The notes below the pieces were generated by a model. The model did no database searches. It had not been told where the DNA came from and worked only from the letters and a program-made list of their open reading frames with translations. Source: Roseburia_C amylophila (GTDB lineage: Bacteria; Bacillota; Clostridia; Lachnospirales; Lachnospiraceae). Taken from it: 64,000 nucleotides of DNA. Each line of letters opens with the position of its first letter. Within the stretch, counting starts at the first letter, position 1. Positions 16,929-26,472 of this stretch are shown piece after piece. The translations under genes were made by a program, and so were the position numbers. The stretch covers positions 95,130 through 159,129 of the forward strand of contig NZ_JAOQKI010000007.1 in assembly GCF_025567465.1 (NCBI RefSeq), written 5' to 3'.

Positions 16929-17458
16929 TCCCTTAGCTCCAAATCTTTTTTCAAGCCTTCCAGATAAGGAACCAGGATTCCTGACTTCTTTGGCAGGAAA
17001 AATTCCGGATTTAATTCTTCTAACCGGAAGCTCTTCCGTCCGCCATTCTGGGCTCTCTCCCAGAATTCATAAAGCTGTCGGAATGGCATATAGTAAAATT
17101 CATCCCGTTGGGTATAAAATATCAGAATAAAGGAAATACCCTGCTGATTTTCAAAATCCTGCATAAACTGAATCTGGTGAGCATGCACATTGGCAAGAGG
17201 AAACGTATCGGTGTGACATTCCTTGGCATCAAAGCAGACCGGAATGCCCTGTACTGCCCCGATATAATCTACGGTACTTTTCTGGTCAAAATAGGCAAGG
17301 GTAATATGTCTTGTTTCTTTATCAATATTAATTGGTGTAATCGGTGTCGGAATTTTCTGTATCATTGCTAAATTATGCTCTGCATATTTTTCATTGGTCC
17401 GGTTGATAAATTCCTCTAACGTAGAACCTCTTAATCCTCTGGAATTCCAAGTTGGCAT
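16925..17458 (-). CDS. recU: Holliday junction resolvase RecU
   Basis: 177 residues. The nuclease core is TVDYIGAVQGIPVCFDAKEC (about residues 83-102), giving the Asp-Glu/Asp-x-Lys metal site of the RecU fold, preceded by an N-terminal RGSTLEEFINRTNEKY helix. It resolves recombination intermediates in Firmicutes. The N-terminus is slightly shorter than in Bacillus RecU. Its ATG overlaps the upstream phosphatase stop by one base. Confidence 0.93.
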   Translation of the reverse strand: MPTWNSRGLRGSTLEEFINRTNEKYAEHNLAMIQKIPTPITPINIDKETRHITLAYFDQKSTVDYIGAVQGIPVCFDAKECHTDTFPLANVHAHQIQFMQDFENQQGISFILIFYTQRDEFYYMPFRQLYEFWERAQNGGRKSFRLEELNPEFFLPKKSGILVPYLEGLKKDLELRD

Positions 17459-18105
17459 CAGAGTATACTTCCTTTCTTTTCTTCCGGCAGTGTGTAATAA
17501 ATTTTATGTTCTTCGAGAATCCTTATTTTCTGATTCTTTACTTCTAATATATTTACACTGCAGTTTGGCTGGTGGCTGTTCCAGAAATCCTTGATTTCAA
17601 GTCCTTTTATGTATGCAAGAAATGCGCGGATGATTCCACCATGACAGCAGATGAGCACACGCTTCATTTTTTCTTCCAGCGGAAAAATTTCATGCTTTAA
17701 AAAGTCTTCCACCCGGGCAAGTAACGCTTCGTAGCTTTCGCCCTGTTCCGTGGCACGATACTGTTCCGGCGCATGAAATAAAGCATCAATATTTTTAAGG
17801 GCCGGATTCCAGCTGAGATCAGCAAGCTTCTGCCCTTCCCCTTCTCCGAAGTTCATTTCACGGATACGTTCATCATAGGAAAGAGGGGTATCCGTTCCTC
17901 GCAGAATAATCTCTGCCGTCTGTCTGGCACGAATTAACGGACTGCAATAACAGTAGTCAAAAGTCAATCCTTCTTTTTTGAATCCCTCTTTGGTCTTTTC
18001 GGCTAATTCCAGTCCGAATTCATTTAATGGAATGTCAAGGGTTCCCTGTATCAGTCCTTTTTTATTGTAATCGGTTTCTCCATGCCGCATCAGATATACT
18101 TTCAT
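17458..18105 (-). CDS. histidine phosphatase family protein (phosphoglycerate-mutase-like)
   Basis: 215 residues. The phospho-histidine motif is LMRHGETDYN (residues 5-14) and the second catalytic His is in ICCHGGIIRAFL (about 152-163). Related proteins include CobC-type and broad phosphatases, so the substrate is not certain. It is translationally coupled with recU. Confidence 0.9.
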   Translation of the reverse strand: MKVYLMRHGETDYNKKGLIQGTLDIPLNEFGLELAEKTKEGFKKEGLTFDYCYCSPLIRARQTAEIILRGTDTPLSYDERIREMNFGEGEGQKLADLSWNPALKNIDALFHAPEQYRATEQGESYEALLARVEDFLKHEIFPLEEKMKRVLICCHGGIIRAFLAYIKGLEIKDFWNSHQPNCSVNILEVKNQKIRILEEHKIYYTLPEEKKGSIL

Positions 18106-18155
18106 CTTACTTATTTATCCTTCCTGTAACATCCACAGTCTTTCATTAAAAATAA

Positions 18156-19112
18156 TTACTGCTCTGTGACATTCTGATTTGCATAACAAATAGCCTTATT
18201 AAAATCATCCGGTGGAGCTGCTTCTACACATCTGCCATCTGCAAATATCATCCGGTAAGCATGTAAAAGCTGATGTTTTACGCCGATGCGTTCCCGGTAA
18301 AAATGATTGATTTTTTCATTACCATATTTACTGTCTCCGATAATCGGATGACCAATGGATGCTAAATGGGCACGGATCTGATGGCTGCGTCCGGTAATCA
18401 GATGCACCTGCAGCAGTGTGACATCCTGATATACTTCCAGTGGCTCATACTCTGTCTCGATACAGAGTGCATCCGCTGTTTTTTCCTTTGAAATAAATAC
18501 TCGATTCTGCCTTTCATCCTTCATAAGATAACCCTTTAAATGCTGCGGTGCTGTAATGCATCCGGCTACCAGGCAGAGATAATATTTCTTTACGGTTCTT
18601 TTTTTCAATGTCTCGGATAAATCCTGCAATCCCTTTAACGTCTTTCCGGCTGTCAGAAGTCCTGAAGTATTGCGGTCAAGACGGTTGCAGACGGACGGCC
18701 GGAAGGTCCGCAAATCCGTTTCCTTAAGAGCTCTGCTTTGAAGAAGATATCCGATAATATATTCGTTGGCAGAAATATCGGATGGCTGTGCCTTCTGTGA
18801 CAGCATTCCTGCAGGTTTATTGATGATTAAAATATCTTCATCTTCATAAACGATATCCAGTGCTGTGGTTGGAAAACTTTCTTTTACCTCTGCTCCTGCA
18901 AACTTATCATAAGTTTCATCTGCTAAAAACAGCTTTACCTCATCTCTGGCATTCAGTTTTTCGGATCCATCTGCCTTTTTTCCATTTAATACAATATTCT
19001 TTTTCCGAAGCATTTTATAGACAAAGCTTGACGGTGCTTCTTTTAAAAGCTTTTTTAAATATTTATCAAAACGTTGTCCTGCTTCATTTTCTTTAATGAT
19101 AAATGTTTTCAT
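18156..19112 (-). CDS. RluA/RluD-family rRNA pseudouridine synthase
   Basis: 318 residues: N-terminal S4 RNA-binding domain (about 12-70), then the catalytic domain with CNRLDRNTSGLLTAGKT containing the catalytic Asp (about residue 147), and the GRSHQIRAHLASIGHPIIGD motif near 245. It isomerises uridines in rRNA, probably 23S. The ATG has AAGGA upstream. Confidence 0.95.
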   Translation of the reverse strand: MKTFIIKENEAGQRFDKYLKKLLKEAPSSFVYKMLRKKNIVLNGKKADGSEKLNARDEVKLFLADETYDKFAGAEVKESFPTTALDIVYEDEDILIINKPAGMLSQKAQPSDISANEYIIGYLLQSRALKETDLRTFRPSVCNRLDRNTSGLLTAGKTLKGLQDLSETLKKRTVKKYYLCLVAGCITAPQHLKGYLMKDERQNRVFISKEKTADALCIETEYEPLEVYQDVTLLQVHLITGRSHQIRAHLASIGHPIIGDSKYGNEKINHFYRERIGVKHQLLHAYRMIFADGRCVEAAPPDDFNKAICYANQNVTEQ

Positions 19113-19124
19113 AACATATCCTTA

Positions 19125-21095
19125 CTATTTCTTTTTATGAACGGTTCGAATCGTATGCTTCTTCTTCGTATTCTGACTGGAAGTTTTTCTTGAAAAATTT
19201 TCAGTATTTCTGGAACTTCCAGCTTTATATTTTGTCTGATTTTGATTCGGTGTCCGCTTCGTCTTTTTCTTACCCGAAAATACTTCTTCTTTGGCAAGCT
19301 TTCTTGGACGGATGAGGCAATGGGCATCAAAGCCGATTAAATCCGTCCGGTTCGTCCTAACTAACGCCTCATGCACCAAATCATAATTTTCCGGATTACG
19401 ATACTGTATCAGTGCTCGTTGCATGGCTTTCTCATGCGGATTGGTTGCTACATATACCGGCTCCATGGTCCGCGGGTCTAAACCCGTATAGTACATACAG
19501 GTCGATATGGTGGATGGGGTCGGATAGAAATCCTGTACCTGCTGAGGCATATAACCTAAATCTCTTAAATACTCAGCCAAATCTACTGCCTCCTGCAGGG
19601 TCGAACCCGGATGGGAGGACATCAGATATGGTACCAGATACTGTTTTAATCCTAACCGTTCATTCATATCATGATACTTGCGGACAAATTCATTATAAAC
19701 GGAAACCGGAGGTTTTCCCATTTTCTGTAATACCGGGTCTGAAATATGCTCCGGTGCCACCTTTAGCTGTCCGCTGACATGATATTTACAAAGTTCTTCC
19801 AGAAAATTATTTTTCGTATCACATAAAAGATAGTCAAAACGGATACCGGAACGGACAAATACTTTTTTCACGCCTTTGATATTCCGTAATTTACGAAGAA
19901 GACTGATATAATCACTATGGTCAGCAACAAGATTTTTACATGGTGTCGGGAACAGACATTGCCGGTTCTTGCAAACACCCTTTGTGAGCTGCTTCGTACA
20001 TGCCGGTGCCCTGAAATTAGCAGTCGGACCACCTACATCATGGATATATCCTTTAAAATCCTTATCCTGTGTCATCTTCTTTGCTTCTGCAAGAATGGAT
20101 TCATGACTTCTGGTCTGAATAATTCTGCCCTGATGAAAAGTTAAAGCACAAAAGCTGCAGCCACCAAAGCAGCCACGGTTACTGACCAGTGAAAATTTTA
20201 CTTCTTCAATAGCCGGTACACCACCATCCTTTTCATAGATTGGATGATAGGTTCTCATATATGGCAGTGCGTAGATATCATCCATTTCCATCTGGGTCAA
20301 TGGCTTTGCCGGAGGGTTCTGTACGACAAACATTTTCTCATCATAGGTTTCATAAATTCTTCTTGCCGTAAAAGGGTCTGTATTCTGATACTGCAGGTAA
20401 AAGCTCTTGGCATACGCTGTCTTGTCCTCTTTGATTTTATTAAAAGACGGCAATTCCAAAGCATCATAAATATCTTCTTTATTTCTGGTTTTAAAAACAG
20501 TTCCATCGATATAAGTAATATCCTTTACTGCAAGACCGGAAGCTAACGCATCTGCAATTTCAACAATGCTGTGCTCGCCCATTCCATAAGAAATCAAATC
20601 AGCACCGGAGTCCAAAAGAATGGAACGTTTTACCTTATTAGACCAGTAATCATAATGCCCCAGTCTTCTAAGGCTTGCTTCAATACCGCCGATAATGATT
20701 GGATTATGTTTATAGGTCTGACGGATCAGATTGCAGTAACTTACCACTGCATAATCCGGGCGTTTTCCCATAACACCACCCGGTGAAAATGCATCATGGG
20801 CACGTCTCTTTTTCGATACGGAATAATGGTTTACCATGGAATCCATATTACCTCCGGAAACCAAAAAACCAAGCCGTGGCTCTCCCAATATGGTTACGCT
20901 TTCCTTATCCCGGTAATCCGGCTGTGCAATGATACCCACGGTATAACCATGTGCCTGCAATATTCTGCTGATAATAGCATGTCCAAAGGAAGGATGGTCT
21001 ACATATGCATCTCCGCATACATAGACGAAATCCAGCTGCTTTATCCCTGCTTCTTCCATGTCTTTTCTTGAAATTGGTAAAAAACCATTCTGCAT
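19125..21095 (-). CDS. YgiQ-family radical SAM protein
   Basis: 656 residues. N-terminal segment DAYVDHPSFGHAIISRILQ is the family start, the [4Fe-4S] motif CxxxCxxC is GCFGGCSFCALTFHQG near residue 320, and the C-terminal 70 residues are a Lys/Arg-rich tail. The reaction is not known. It stands between two pseudouridine synthase genes and may share their RNA substrate, which is an inference from context. Confidence 0.93.
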   Translation of the reverse strand: MQNGFLPISRKDMEEAGIKQLDFVYVCGDAYVDHPSFGHAIISRILQAHGYTVGIIAQPDYRDKESVTILGEPRLGFLVSGGNMDSMVNHYSVSKKRRAHDAFSPGGVMGKRPDYAVVSYCNLIRQTYKHNPIIIGGIEASLRRLGHYDYWSNKVKRSILLDSGADLISYGMGEHSIVEIADALASGLAVKDITYIDGTVFKTRNKEDIYDALELPSFNKIKEDKTAYAKSFYLQYQNTDPFTARRIYETYDEKMFVVQNPPAKPLTQMEMDDIYALPYMRTYHPIYEKDGGVPAIEEVKFSLVSNRGCFGGCSFCALTFHQGRIIQTRSHESILAEAKKMTQDKDFKGYIHDVGGPTANFRAPACTKQLTKGVCKNRQCLFPTPCKNLVADHSDYISLLRKLRNIKGVKKVFVRSGIRFDYLLCDTKNNFLEELCKYHVSGQLKVAPEHISDPVLQKMGKPPVSVYNEFVRKYHDMNERLGLKQYLVPYLMSSHPGSTLQEAVDLAEYLRDLGYMPQQVQDFYPTPSTISTCMYYTGLDPRTMEPVYVATNPHEKAMQRALIQYRNPENYDLVHEALVRTNRTDLIGFDAHCLIRPRKLAKEEVFSGKKKTKRTPNQNQTKYKAGSSRNTENFSRKTSSQNTKKKHTIRTVHKKK

Positions 21096-21099
21096 CCTC

Positions 21100-21816
21100 T
21101 TATCCTTCCTTTAATGCCTGTAATTCTGACTTCGTCAATGCGCGATACGCTCCTGTTGCCAGAGTTTCATCCAGCTTTAAGCTTCCCATGGAAAGTCGTT
21201 TTAAATAAATGACCTTTTTTCCTGTTTTTTCAAACATCCGCTTAATCTGATGATATTTTCCTTCGGTAATAGTAACTTCAATTTCTGATTCTGAATCACT
21301 TTTTAAAATCACAAGTTCAGCAGGCTTTGTGAGGTTTTTCTCTCCGATATCAAGACCCTTCCGAAAAGCCGTAACATCTTCAGCAGTCACTTTTCCTTCT
21401 ATTCTGGCATAATAAGTTTTTGCCACATGTTTCTTCGGAGATAAAAGCTCATGAGCCAACGCACCGTCATTGGTAATAAGGAGCAGCCCTTCCGTATCCT
21501 TATCCAGTCTGCCTACCGGAAACAAATCTTTTCTTACAGCATCTTCTATGAAAGAAACTACAGTTGGAAAATGCTTATCTTCCGTGGCACTGACACAGCC
21601 GGCAGGCTTATTTAGCATATAATATTCCCACTGGGAATAATTAACCTTTTCACCTTCGAGGTTAACAATATCATTTTCCGGTGAAATCTTATATTCCGGA
21701 CGTTTGATGATTTCTCCATTTACGGTAACACGTCCCTTAGAAATATAGGTTTTCACCTGGCTTCTGCTTCCTTTACCCATTTCTGTTAAAAATTTATCTA
21801 ATCTCAAATCTTTCAT
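21100..21816 (-). CDS. RsuA-family pseudouridine synthase
   Basis: 238 residues: S4 domain (1-60; RLDKFLTEMGKGSRSQ), then the catalytic VGRLDKDTEGLLLITNDG (Asp near residue 103) and GKYHQIKRMFEKTGKKV. Relatives act on 16S (RsuA) or 23S (RluB) rRNA. Gap to ygiQ is 4 bases. Confidence 0.94.
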   Translation of the reverse strand: MKDLRLDKFLTEMGKGSRSQVKTYISKGRVTVNGEIIKRPEYKISPENDIVNLEGEKVNYSQWEYYMLNKPAGCVSATEDKHFPTVVSFIEDAVRKDLFPVGRLDKDTEGLLLITNDGALAHELLSPKKHVAKTYYARIEGKVTAEDVTAFRKGLDIGEKNLTKPAELVILKSDSESEIEVTITEGKYHQIKRMFEKTGKKVIYLKRLSMGSLKLDETLATGAYRALTKSELQALKEG

Positions 21817-21840
21817 TCTGATACGTTCCTTTACTACTCT

Positions 21841-21890
21841 GATTTGGCAGACACCGCGATAACTCGAGAAGCTCGCAAAGCGTGTTTCTT
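21841..21890 (-). repeat. dispersed palindromic repeat, family 1, copy D
   Basis: On the minus strand this 50-base block matches the block at 63854-63903 at about 45 of 50 positions, including the GAAACACGCTTTGCGAG core and TTCTCGAGTTATCGCGGTG. It lies between the M23 peptidase and the RsuA-family gene. Confidence 0.8.
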
Positions 21891-21914
21891 ATAATTCAAA
21901 TCCTAATTTAAATC

Positions 21915-22769
21915 TTAATATTGATAATGTAATATTTTCTTCTCCTGATAGAGATATTGCAGGACGGAATAGGAATTTACACTAAACTCCTGTTTATTTT
22001 CATCATTTAAATAAATTCCAAAATGAAGATGCACATCAAAATTACCGGCGGTTCCTTCTGTCTTAGAATATCCGGTATCTCCCATAAATGCAATCAGCTC
22101 TCCGGCATGAATTTCATCCCCAACGGAAAGTCCCTCTGCATAATCCGACAGATGTGCATAGTAGAAATATGCTCCATGGGGACTCCGGATTCCGATACGA
22201 TAACCCCCAAGTTCCAGCCAGCCCATCTGTTCTATGGTTCCGTCACTGACACTGATTACCGGGTAATTTCCCCGTTCATTGATATCTGCCATAATATCAC
22301 AGCCTTCATGTCCTCTGTCTCCACCATAAGTGCGGCTCTGCATCCAGGTGTCTCCAAAAGTTACTTTTTTCTCTTCGTCCCAGATGGTATCCGGAACCGG
22401 AAAATAGACAATGTCAGACCAGATACTGTCTAAATAGGCTTCCTGCTTTTCAATTTCTTCTTTATGAAAATGCAGCAATCTTTTGTATACATCTTTCAGT
22501 TCGTTTTTTTCTGTTAAATCTGAAGCATAATATGCCAGAAGATAGCGGGTAAATGTCATATCGTCCTGAGCCTCACCATCTTCAGACTCATATTCCCTGA
22601 ATTTTAACACCGTTTCCGGAGAGACTTCCTGATTCCGAAGTTTCTGAAAGAACTCCTGTTGTTCAAATGCTATATAAAAGGCTGCCCGCTTTTGAATCTG
22701 CTGTAACAGGCTGCAGTCTATGACCAACAGCAAAAAAAAGAGAATAATGACACAAATTTTCTTCTTCAT
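21915..22769 (-). CDS. M23-family metallopeptidase, membrane-anchored
   Basis: About 284 residues from the ATG at 22769 (upstream ATG codons have no ribosome site; the one here is weak). One N-terminal membrane anchor (ICVIILFFLLLVIDC) is followed by a helical region and a LytM/M23 domain (about 140-284). Zinc ligands are in GHEGCD and HLHFG. Such enzymes cut peptidoglycan cross-bridges. The intact motifs suggest an active enzyme, unlike degenerate SpoIIQ forms. It is divergent from the YlbJ-like gene, with only 41 bases between starts. Confidence 0.9.
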   Translation of the reverse strand: MKKKICVIILFFLLLVIDCSLLQQIQKRAAFYIAFEQQEFFQKLRNQEVSPETVLKFREYESEDGEAQDDMTFTRYLLAYYASDLTEKNELKDVYKRLLHFHKEEIEKQEAYLDSIWSDIVYFPVPDTIWDEEKKVTFGDTWMQSRTYGGDRGHEGCDIMADINERGNYPVISVSDGTIEQMGWLELGGYRIGIRSPHGAYFYYAHLSDYAEGLSVGDEIHAGELIAFMGDTGYSKTEGTAGNFDVHLHFGIYLNDENKQEFSVNSYSVLQYLYQEKKILHYQY

Positions 22770-22810
22770 AATAATCCGCATAAAAGTTATTTTATACAAT
22801 ATATTGAACT

Positions 22811-23725
22811 ATGAAAAAAACTATTTCTCTTCTGATTCTTTTTTTGTGCTTAATATTATTATTTGTGCATCCCATGCTTACGGTATCAGCCGCAGCAAAT
22901 GGCCTTATGCTCTGGTATCAGAATATTCTGCCTGCATTGCTTCCTTTTGCCATTCTATCCAATATTCTGATTTCATCCGGGGTTTTTTATCATATTTCAG
23001 GAATCCTCTATCCATTCATCCATCTCCTGATTCCCTGCAGCAGAAATGCCTGTTTTCCACTTCTGTCAGGTTTTCTATTTGGTTTTCCTATGGGAAGCCG
23101 TATCTGTGCCCAGATGTTAGAAGAAAATCAATTGTCGAGAGAAGAGGCTGTCATTCTCTTTGCCATCTGCAATAATATCAGTCCCATGTTCATTGCAAGC
23201 TATATTGTTCACGATACACTCCGGCAGGACGGTCTTTTATTACCGACACTTGGGATTCTCTATCTGCCGCCCCTGATTCTATGCCGCATTCTCTATGCTT
23301 TTCAGTGTAATAATCTAAGGCAAAAAGAAACGGCACCACGATTAAAATTAAACTTTTCAATCATCGATGCCGGTATCATGAACGGTTTTGAAATTCTTTG
23401 TAAACTCGGTGGATATATCATGCTCTTTTCTATTCTGTTAGAACAGATTACCTTTTATGTGCCACAAAAGCTCTTACAATTACCACTTTGTATTTCATTA
23501 GAAGTTACTAATGGAATCCGGCAGATTTCCGAAGAAGCTCTCTCTCCACAACTTGGTTATGCCTTAATTTTAAGTCTTACCTCTTTTGGCGGATTATGCG
23601 GCTTCGCCCAGACCTATTCCATGGTTGCAAGCCAGAAGCTTTCCATGAAATATTATCTGCTGGTCCGAATCAGTCTTGCATTCTGTGCTTTCCTTCTGGG
23701 GTACATGATATATCCGGCAGGATAA
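22811..23725 (+). CDS. YlbJ-like sporulation/nucleoside-recognition (Gate) membrane protein
   Basis: 304 residues with about seven to eight membrane segments. The family block GFLFGFPMGSRICAQMLEE near residue 92 and CNNISPMFI near 120 match the YlbJ/Gate family. B. subtilis YlbJ (about 400 residues) is needed for spore formation; this one is shorter. No clear Shine-Dalgarno precedes the ATG, unusual in this window. The neighbouring M23 peptidase would fit a spore-envelope role, which is inference. Confidence 0.8.
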   Translation: MKKTISLLILFLCLILLFVHPMLTVSAAANGLMLWYQNILPALLPFAILSNILISSGVFYHISGILYPFIHLLIPCSRNACFPLLSGFLFGFPMGSRICAQMLEENQLSREEAVILFAICNNISPMFIASYIVHDTLRQDGLLLPTLGILYLPPLILCRILYAFQCNNLRQKETAPRLKLNFSIIDAGIMNGFEILCKLGGYIMLFSILLEQITFYVPQKLLQLPLCISLEVTNGIRQISEEALSPQLGYALILSLTSFGGLCGFAQTYSMVASQKLSMKYYLLVRISLAFCAFLLGYMIYPAG

Positions 23726-23732
23726 ATATATA

Positions 23733-24365
23733 TTACTCTTCCGGAATCTCATTTGCCGGTGCTTCCTGTGTGGCAGGCTCTGCTGCTGTTGTTTCCTGTT
23801 TTGCCTGTCCGGAAGAAGCATCTTCTTCCTCTGGAAGCAGTTCATTCCGGTTTGCCGTCACAACATCCAGACAACCCTGAAGGGTATGAATCAGATTATC
23901 ATATCTTGCCTGTGAACCTTCAATGGCATGACTTAAAATTTCTTCAATATTCTTAAGACTGCTGTCCGTATACTGAATTGCACCCATACGGATATTATTG
24001 GCATCATTGGTTGCTTTATCAAGAATCTCCTGTGCCTGCTTGGTAGCAATCATAACAACCTCATTTGCCTGGGCATAAGCCTGTTGCATAATCTGGTGTT
24101 CACTGACAAGCTCGCTGGTCTGTACCTGTGCCTGAGCAATGATGGCATCTGCTTTTGCCTGGGCATCTGCCAGAATAGCTTCTTTGTTGCTGATAATCTT
24201 CTGATAACGCTTGATTTCTTCCGGCGTTTTCATTTTTAATTCCGTCAGAAGTTCTTCTAACTCATCCTTATTAACAACAATTTTTGTACTGGATAATGGC
24301 TGATATTTGCAATTATCAATATATTCTTCGATTTCTTCTATGATTTGTTCCATTCTGCTACTCAT
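23733..24365 (-). CDS. coiled-coil protein, DivIVA/ATP-synthase-subunit-H-like
   Basis: About 210 residues from the ATG at 24365, eight bases after GGAG. A long Ala/Gln/Glu-rich coiled coil (about 45-165; repeated ADAQAKADAIIAQAQ-type heptads) resembles DivIVA-like and vacuolar ATPase subunit H-like proteins of Clostridia. The C-terminus (about 180-210) is acidic and Ala/Thr/Pro-rich, probably disordered. No membrane segment. It ends the yicC-to-coaD operon; function is unproven. Confidence 0.75.
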   Translation of the reverse strand: MSSRMEQIIEEIEEYIDNCKYQPLSSTKIVVNKDELEELLTELKMKTPEEIKRYQKIISNKEAILADAQAKADAIIAQAQVQTSELVSEHQIMQQAYAQANEVVMIATKQAQEILDKATNDANNIRMGAIQYTDSSLKNIEEILSHAIEGSQARYDNLIHTLQGCLDVVTANRNELLPEEEDASSGQAKQETTAAEPATQEAPANEIPEE

Positions 24366-24377
24366 CGTCCACACTCC

Positions 24378-24866
24378 TTATTTTTTGATATTATATTTAT
24401 CATAAATCCGCTCTATAAACTGTGGTGGGACAAAATGAGAAATATCGCCACCATAAGAAGCATATTCCTTTACAATTGTAGAGCTGAGATAGGAATATTT
24501 TACATTCGTTGTAAGAAATACCGTATCTATCTTTGGATTTACACGATGGTTCGACTGTGCAATCTGAAGTTCATATTCAAAGTCCGTTACCGCACGCAAT
24601 CCTCTGACGATAATAGTTGCATCAATTTTTTCCATAAAGTCAACTAAAAGACCGTCAAAAGAAGCAACTGTTACATTCGGCATATCTTTTGTTATCTCTT
24701 TTAACATACTAACACGTTCATCTAAAGAAAACAACGAGTTTTTTGCACTGTTATTTAAAACTCCCACAACCAGCTCGTCCACTATTTTCGAAGCACGTTC
24801 AATCATGTCAACATGACCATTTGTGACCGGGTCAAAGCTGCCCGGATAGATTGCTTTTTTCATCAT
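24378..24866 (-). CDS. coaD: phosphopantetheine adenylyltransferase
   Basis: 162 residues with the nucleotidyltransferase motif YPGSFDPVTNGHVD at the N-terminus and YSYLSSTIVKEYASYGGD near 125-142. It performs the penultimate step of coenzyme A synthesis. The start may be the first or second of two tandem ATG codons. It follows rsmD, the common pairing in Firmicutes. Confidence 0.98.
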   Translation of the reverse strand: MMKKAIYPGSFDPVTNGHVDMIERASKIVDELVVGVLNNSAKNSLFSLDERVSMLKEITKDMPNVTVASFDGLLVDFMEKIDATIIVRGLRAVTDFEYELQIAQSNHRVNPKIDTVFLTTNVKYSYLSSTIVKEYASYGGDISHFVPPQFIERIYDKYNIKK

Positions 24867-24869
24867 AGG

Positions 24870-25424
24870 TTATTCCTTTCTGGATATAAAGGCATGTAAA
24901 TTTGTCTTATATTTTTTGCATTTATCAAGTGTAAAACCAAGCTCCTCAAGATACTCAAAACCAGTCTTTAGGGACGCTTCTACAATAATTACCGTATCTT
25001 CATCTACCAGGGTCGATTTAGAAAGCAGCATCAGCACATCCTTTTCCAGTTCCTGATTGTAAGGCGGATCCATGAAAATAATCTGGAATGTCCCTTTTCC
25101 TTCCAGACTCCGGATAGCTGCCATAACATCCATCTGCATTAAACGACACTGGTCATTAAATTGGGTAAAGTTAATATTATCCTGTATACATGCTGCTGCT
25201 TTTTTCCCACTTTCCACAAAAACAGCTTCTTTCGCTCCACGGCTGACAGCTTCCAATCCAATCTGTCCGCTTCCTGCAAACAAATCTAAGAACCGGCAGT
25301 CTGCAATCTCGTATTGCAGCATATTAAAAAGTGTTTCTTTAATACGGTCTGTTGTCGGTCTTGTGTCTATGCCTTCAATTGTTTTCAATGGAAGGCTTCT
25401 TCCTTTTCCGGCTATTATTCTCAT
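24870..25424 (-). CDS. rsmD: 16S rRNA (guanine-966-N2)-methyltransferase
   Basis: 184 residues. SAM-binding FLDLFAGSGQIGLEAVSRGA (about 43-62) and the catalytic MDPPYNQE motif (about 117) define the RsmD family. Its ATG shares one base with the cinA stop codon. Confidence 0.96.
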   Translation of the reverse strand: MRIIAGKGRSLPLKTIEGIDTRPTTDRIKETLFNMLQYEIADCRFLDLFAGSGQIGLEAVSRGAKEAVFVESGKKAAACIQDNINFTQFNDQCRLMQMDVMAAIRSLEGKGTFQIIFMDPPYNQELEKDVLMLLSKSTLVDEDTVIIVEASLKTGFEYLEELGFTLDKCKKYKTNLHAFISRKE

Positions 25425-25918
25425 TAAAATCCCTCTTTTATCAGTAAATCATCCAGTTCCTGCAATGCCGTCTCCACCGCATGCATACGCACTTCACTAC
25501 GGTCTCCGGAAAATACATAACGCATAACTTTCACAAAATCATTTATTTTATAACCAATGTATACCAGTCCTACCGGGAACTTTTCACTTCCACCGCCGGG
25601 ACCTGCAATACCGGTTACTGAGATTCCGACATTCGTACCTGCAACTTTTGTTACACCACGAACCATTTCTTCTGCTACTTCTTTACTTACTGCAGTGTGT
25701 TTCTGCAAGGTCTCTTCCGATACACCTAGTACTTTATGCTTTACCGCATCCGAGTAAGTGATATAAGATTCTTCCAGCACATCCGAAGCACCCGGCACAT
25801 TAATCAAAGTTGCGGCTACAAGTCCTCCGGTACAGGATTCTGCGGCAGCAATGGATAAATGATTCTCCGCCAGCCGTTTTACAATTTTATCTTCCAGGTT
25901 TTCCTGTCTTTTTTCCAT
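25424..25918 (-). CDS. pncC: CinA-family nicotinamide-nucleotide amidohydrolase (stand-alone C-terminal domain)
   Basis: 164 residues, only the CinA C-terminal amidohydrolase domain. Motifs: AAESCTGGLVAATL near residue 25 and GISVTGIAGPGGGSEKFPVG near 97-116. The family deamidates NMN for NAD recycling. The N-terminal MoCF-like half of full-length CinA is absent, as in many bacteria. Confidence 0.93.
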   Translation of the reverse strand: MEKRQENLEDKIVKRLAENHLSIAAAESCTGGLVAATLINVPGASDVLEESYITYSDAVKHKVLGVSEETLQKHTAVSKEVAEEMVRGVTKVAGTNVGISVTGIAGPGGGSEKFPVGLVYIGYKINDFVKVMRYVFSGDRSEVRMHAVETALQELDDLLIKEGF

Positions 25919-25929
25919 GGGAATCCTCT

Positions 25930-26472
25930 TTATTTCTGTTCTTTTAAAACAGCTCTGTTTTTCCAGAGATAATCAATTAGAGATACAACCGTTAATACCA
26001 GTGCAATATAAGTAAGTACGGTTCCTAATAACTGGAAGTAACAGTTATCAAAATTAAGAATCAATACAATGACCATAAGCATCTGGAATGTGGTCTTAAA
26101 TTTGCCCCAGTAGCTGGCTGCAATTACAACGCCGTTATCAGCTGCTACCAGACGGAAACCACTGATGATAAACTCACGGCTGATAATTACGATTACAATC
26201 CAGGCTGCAAGCTGTCCGGTTTCAATCAGGCAGATCATTGCGGCACATACCAGCAGTTTATCCGCAAGCGGGTCCATAAATTTGCCGAAATCTGTCACAA
26301 GATTATACTTTCTTGCAATCTTCCCATCCAAAAGGTCTGTAAGACTTGCTACAATAAAGATTGCTACAGCAATATAATTTGCATAACCCGGACAAATCGG
26401 TGCCAACATAAACACTACAAAAAACGGAATCAAAATCACTCTGAAAATTGTTAATTTGTTTGGTAAATTCAT
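25930..26472 (-). CDS. pgsA: CDP-diacylglycerol-glycerol-3-phosphate 3-phosphatidyltransferase
   Basis: 180 residues, about five membrane segments. The CDP-alcohol phosphotransferase motif is visible as TDLLDGKIARKYNLVTDFGK followed by FMDPLADKLL. It makes phosphatidylglycerol-phosphate. ATG overlaps the rimO stop by four bases (ATGA). Confidence 0.97.
   Translation of the reverse strand: MNLPNKLTIFRVILIPFFVVFMLAPICPGYANYIAVAIFIVASLTDLLDGKIARKYNLVTDFGKFMDPLADKLLVCAAMICLIETGQLAAWIVIVIISREFIISGFRLVAADNGVVIAASYWGKFKTTFQMLMVIVLILNFDNCYFQLLGTVLTYIALVLTVVSLIDYLWKNRAVLKEQK

Noticed and set aside
23594..23956. Frames across the end of the YlbJ-like gene and the coiled-coil gene
   Set aside because: Low-complexity shadows of the two real genes on both strands.
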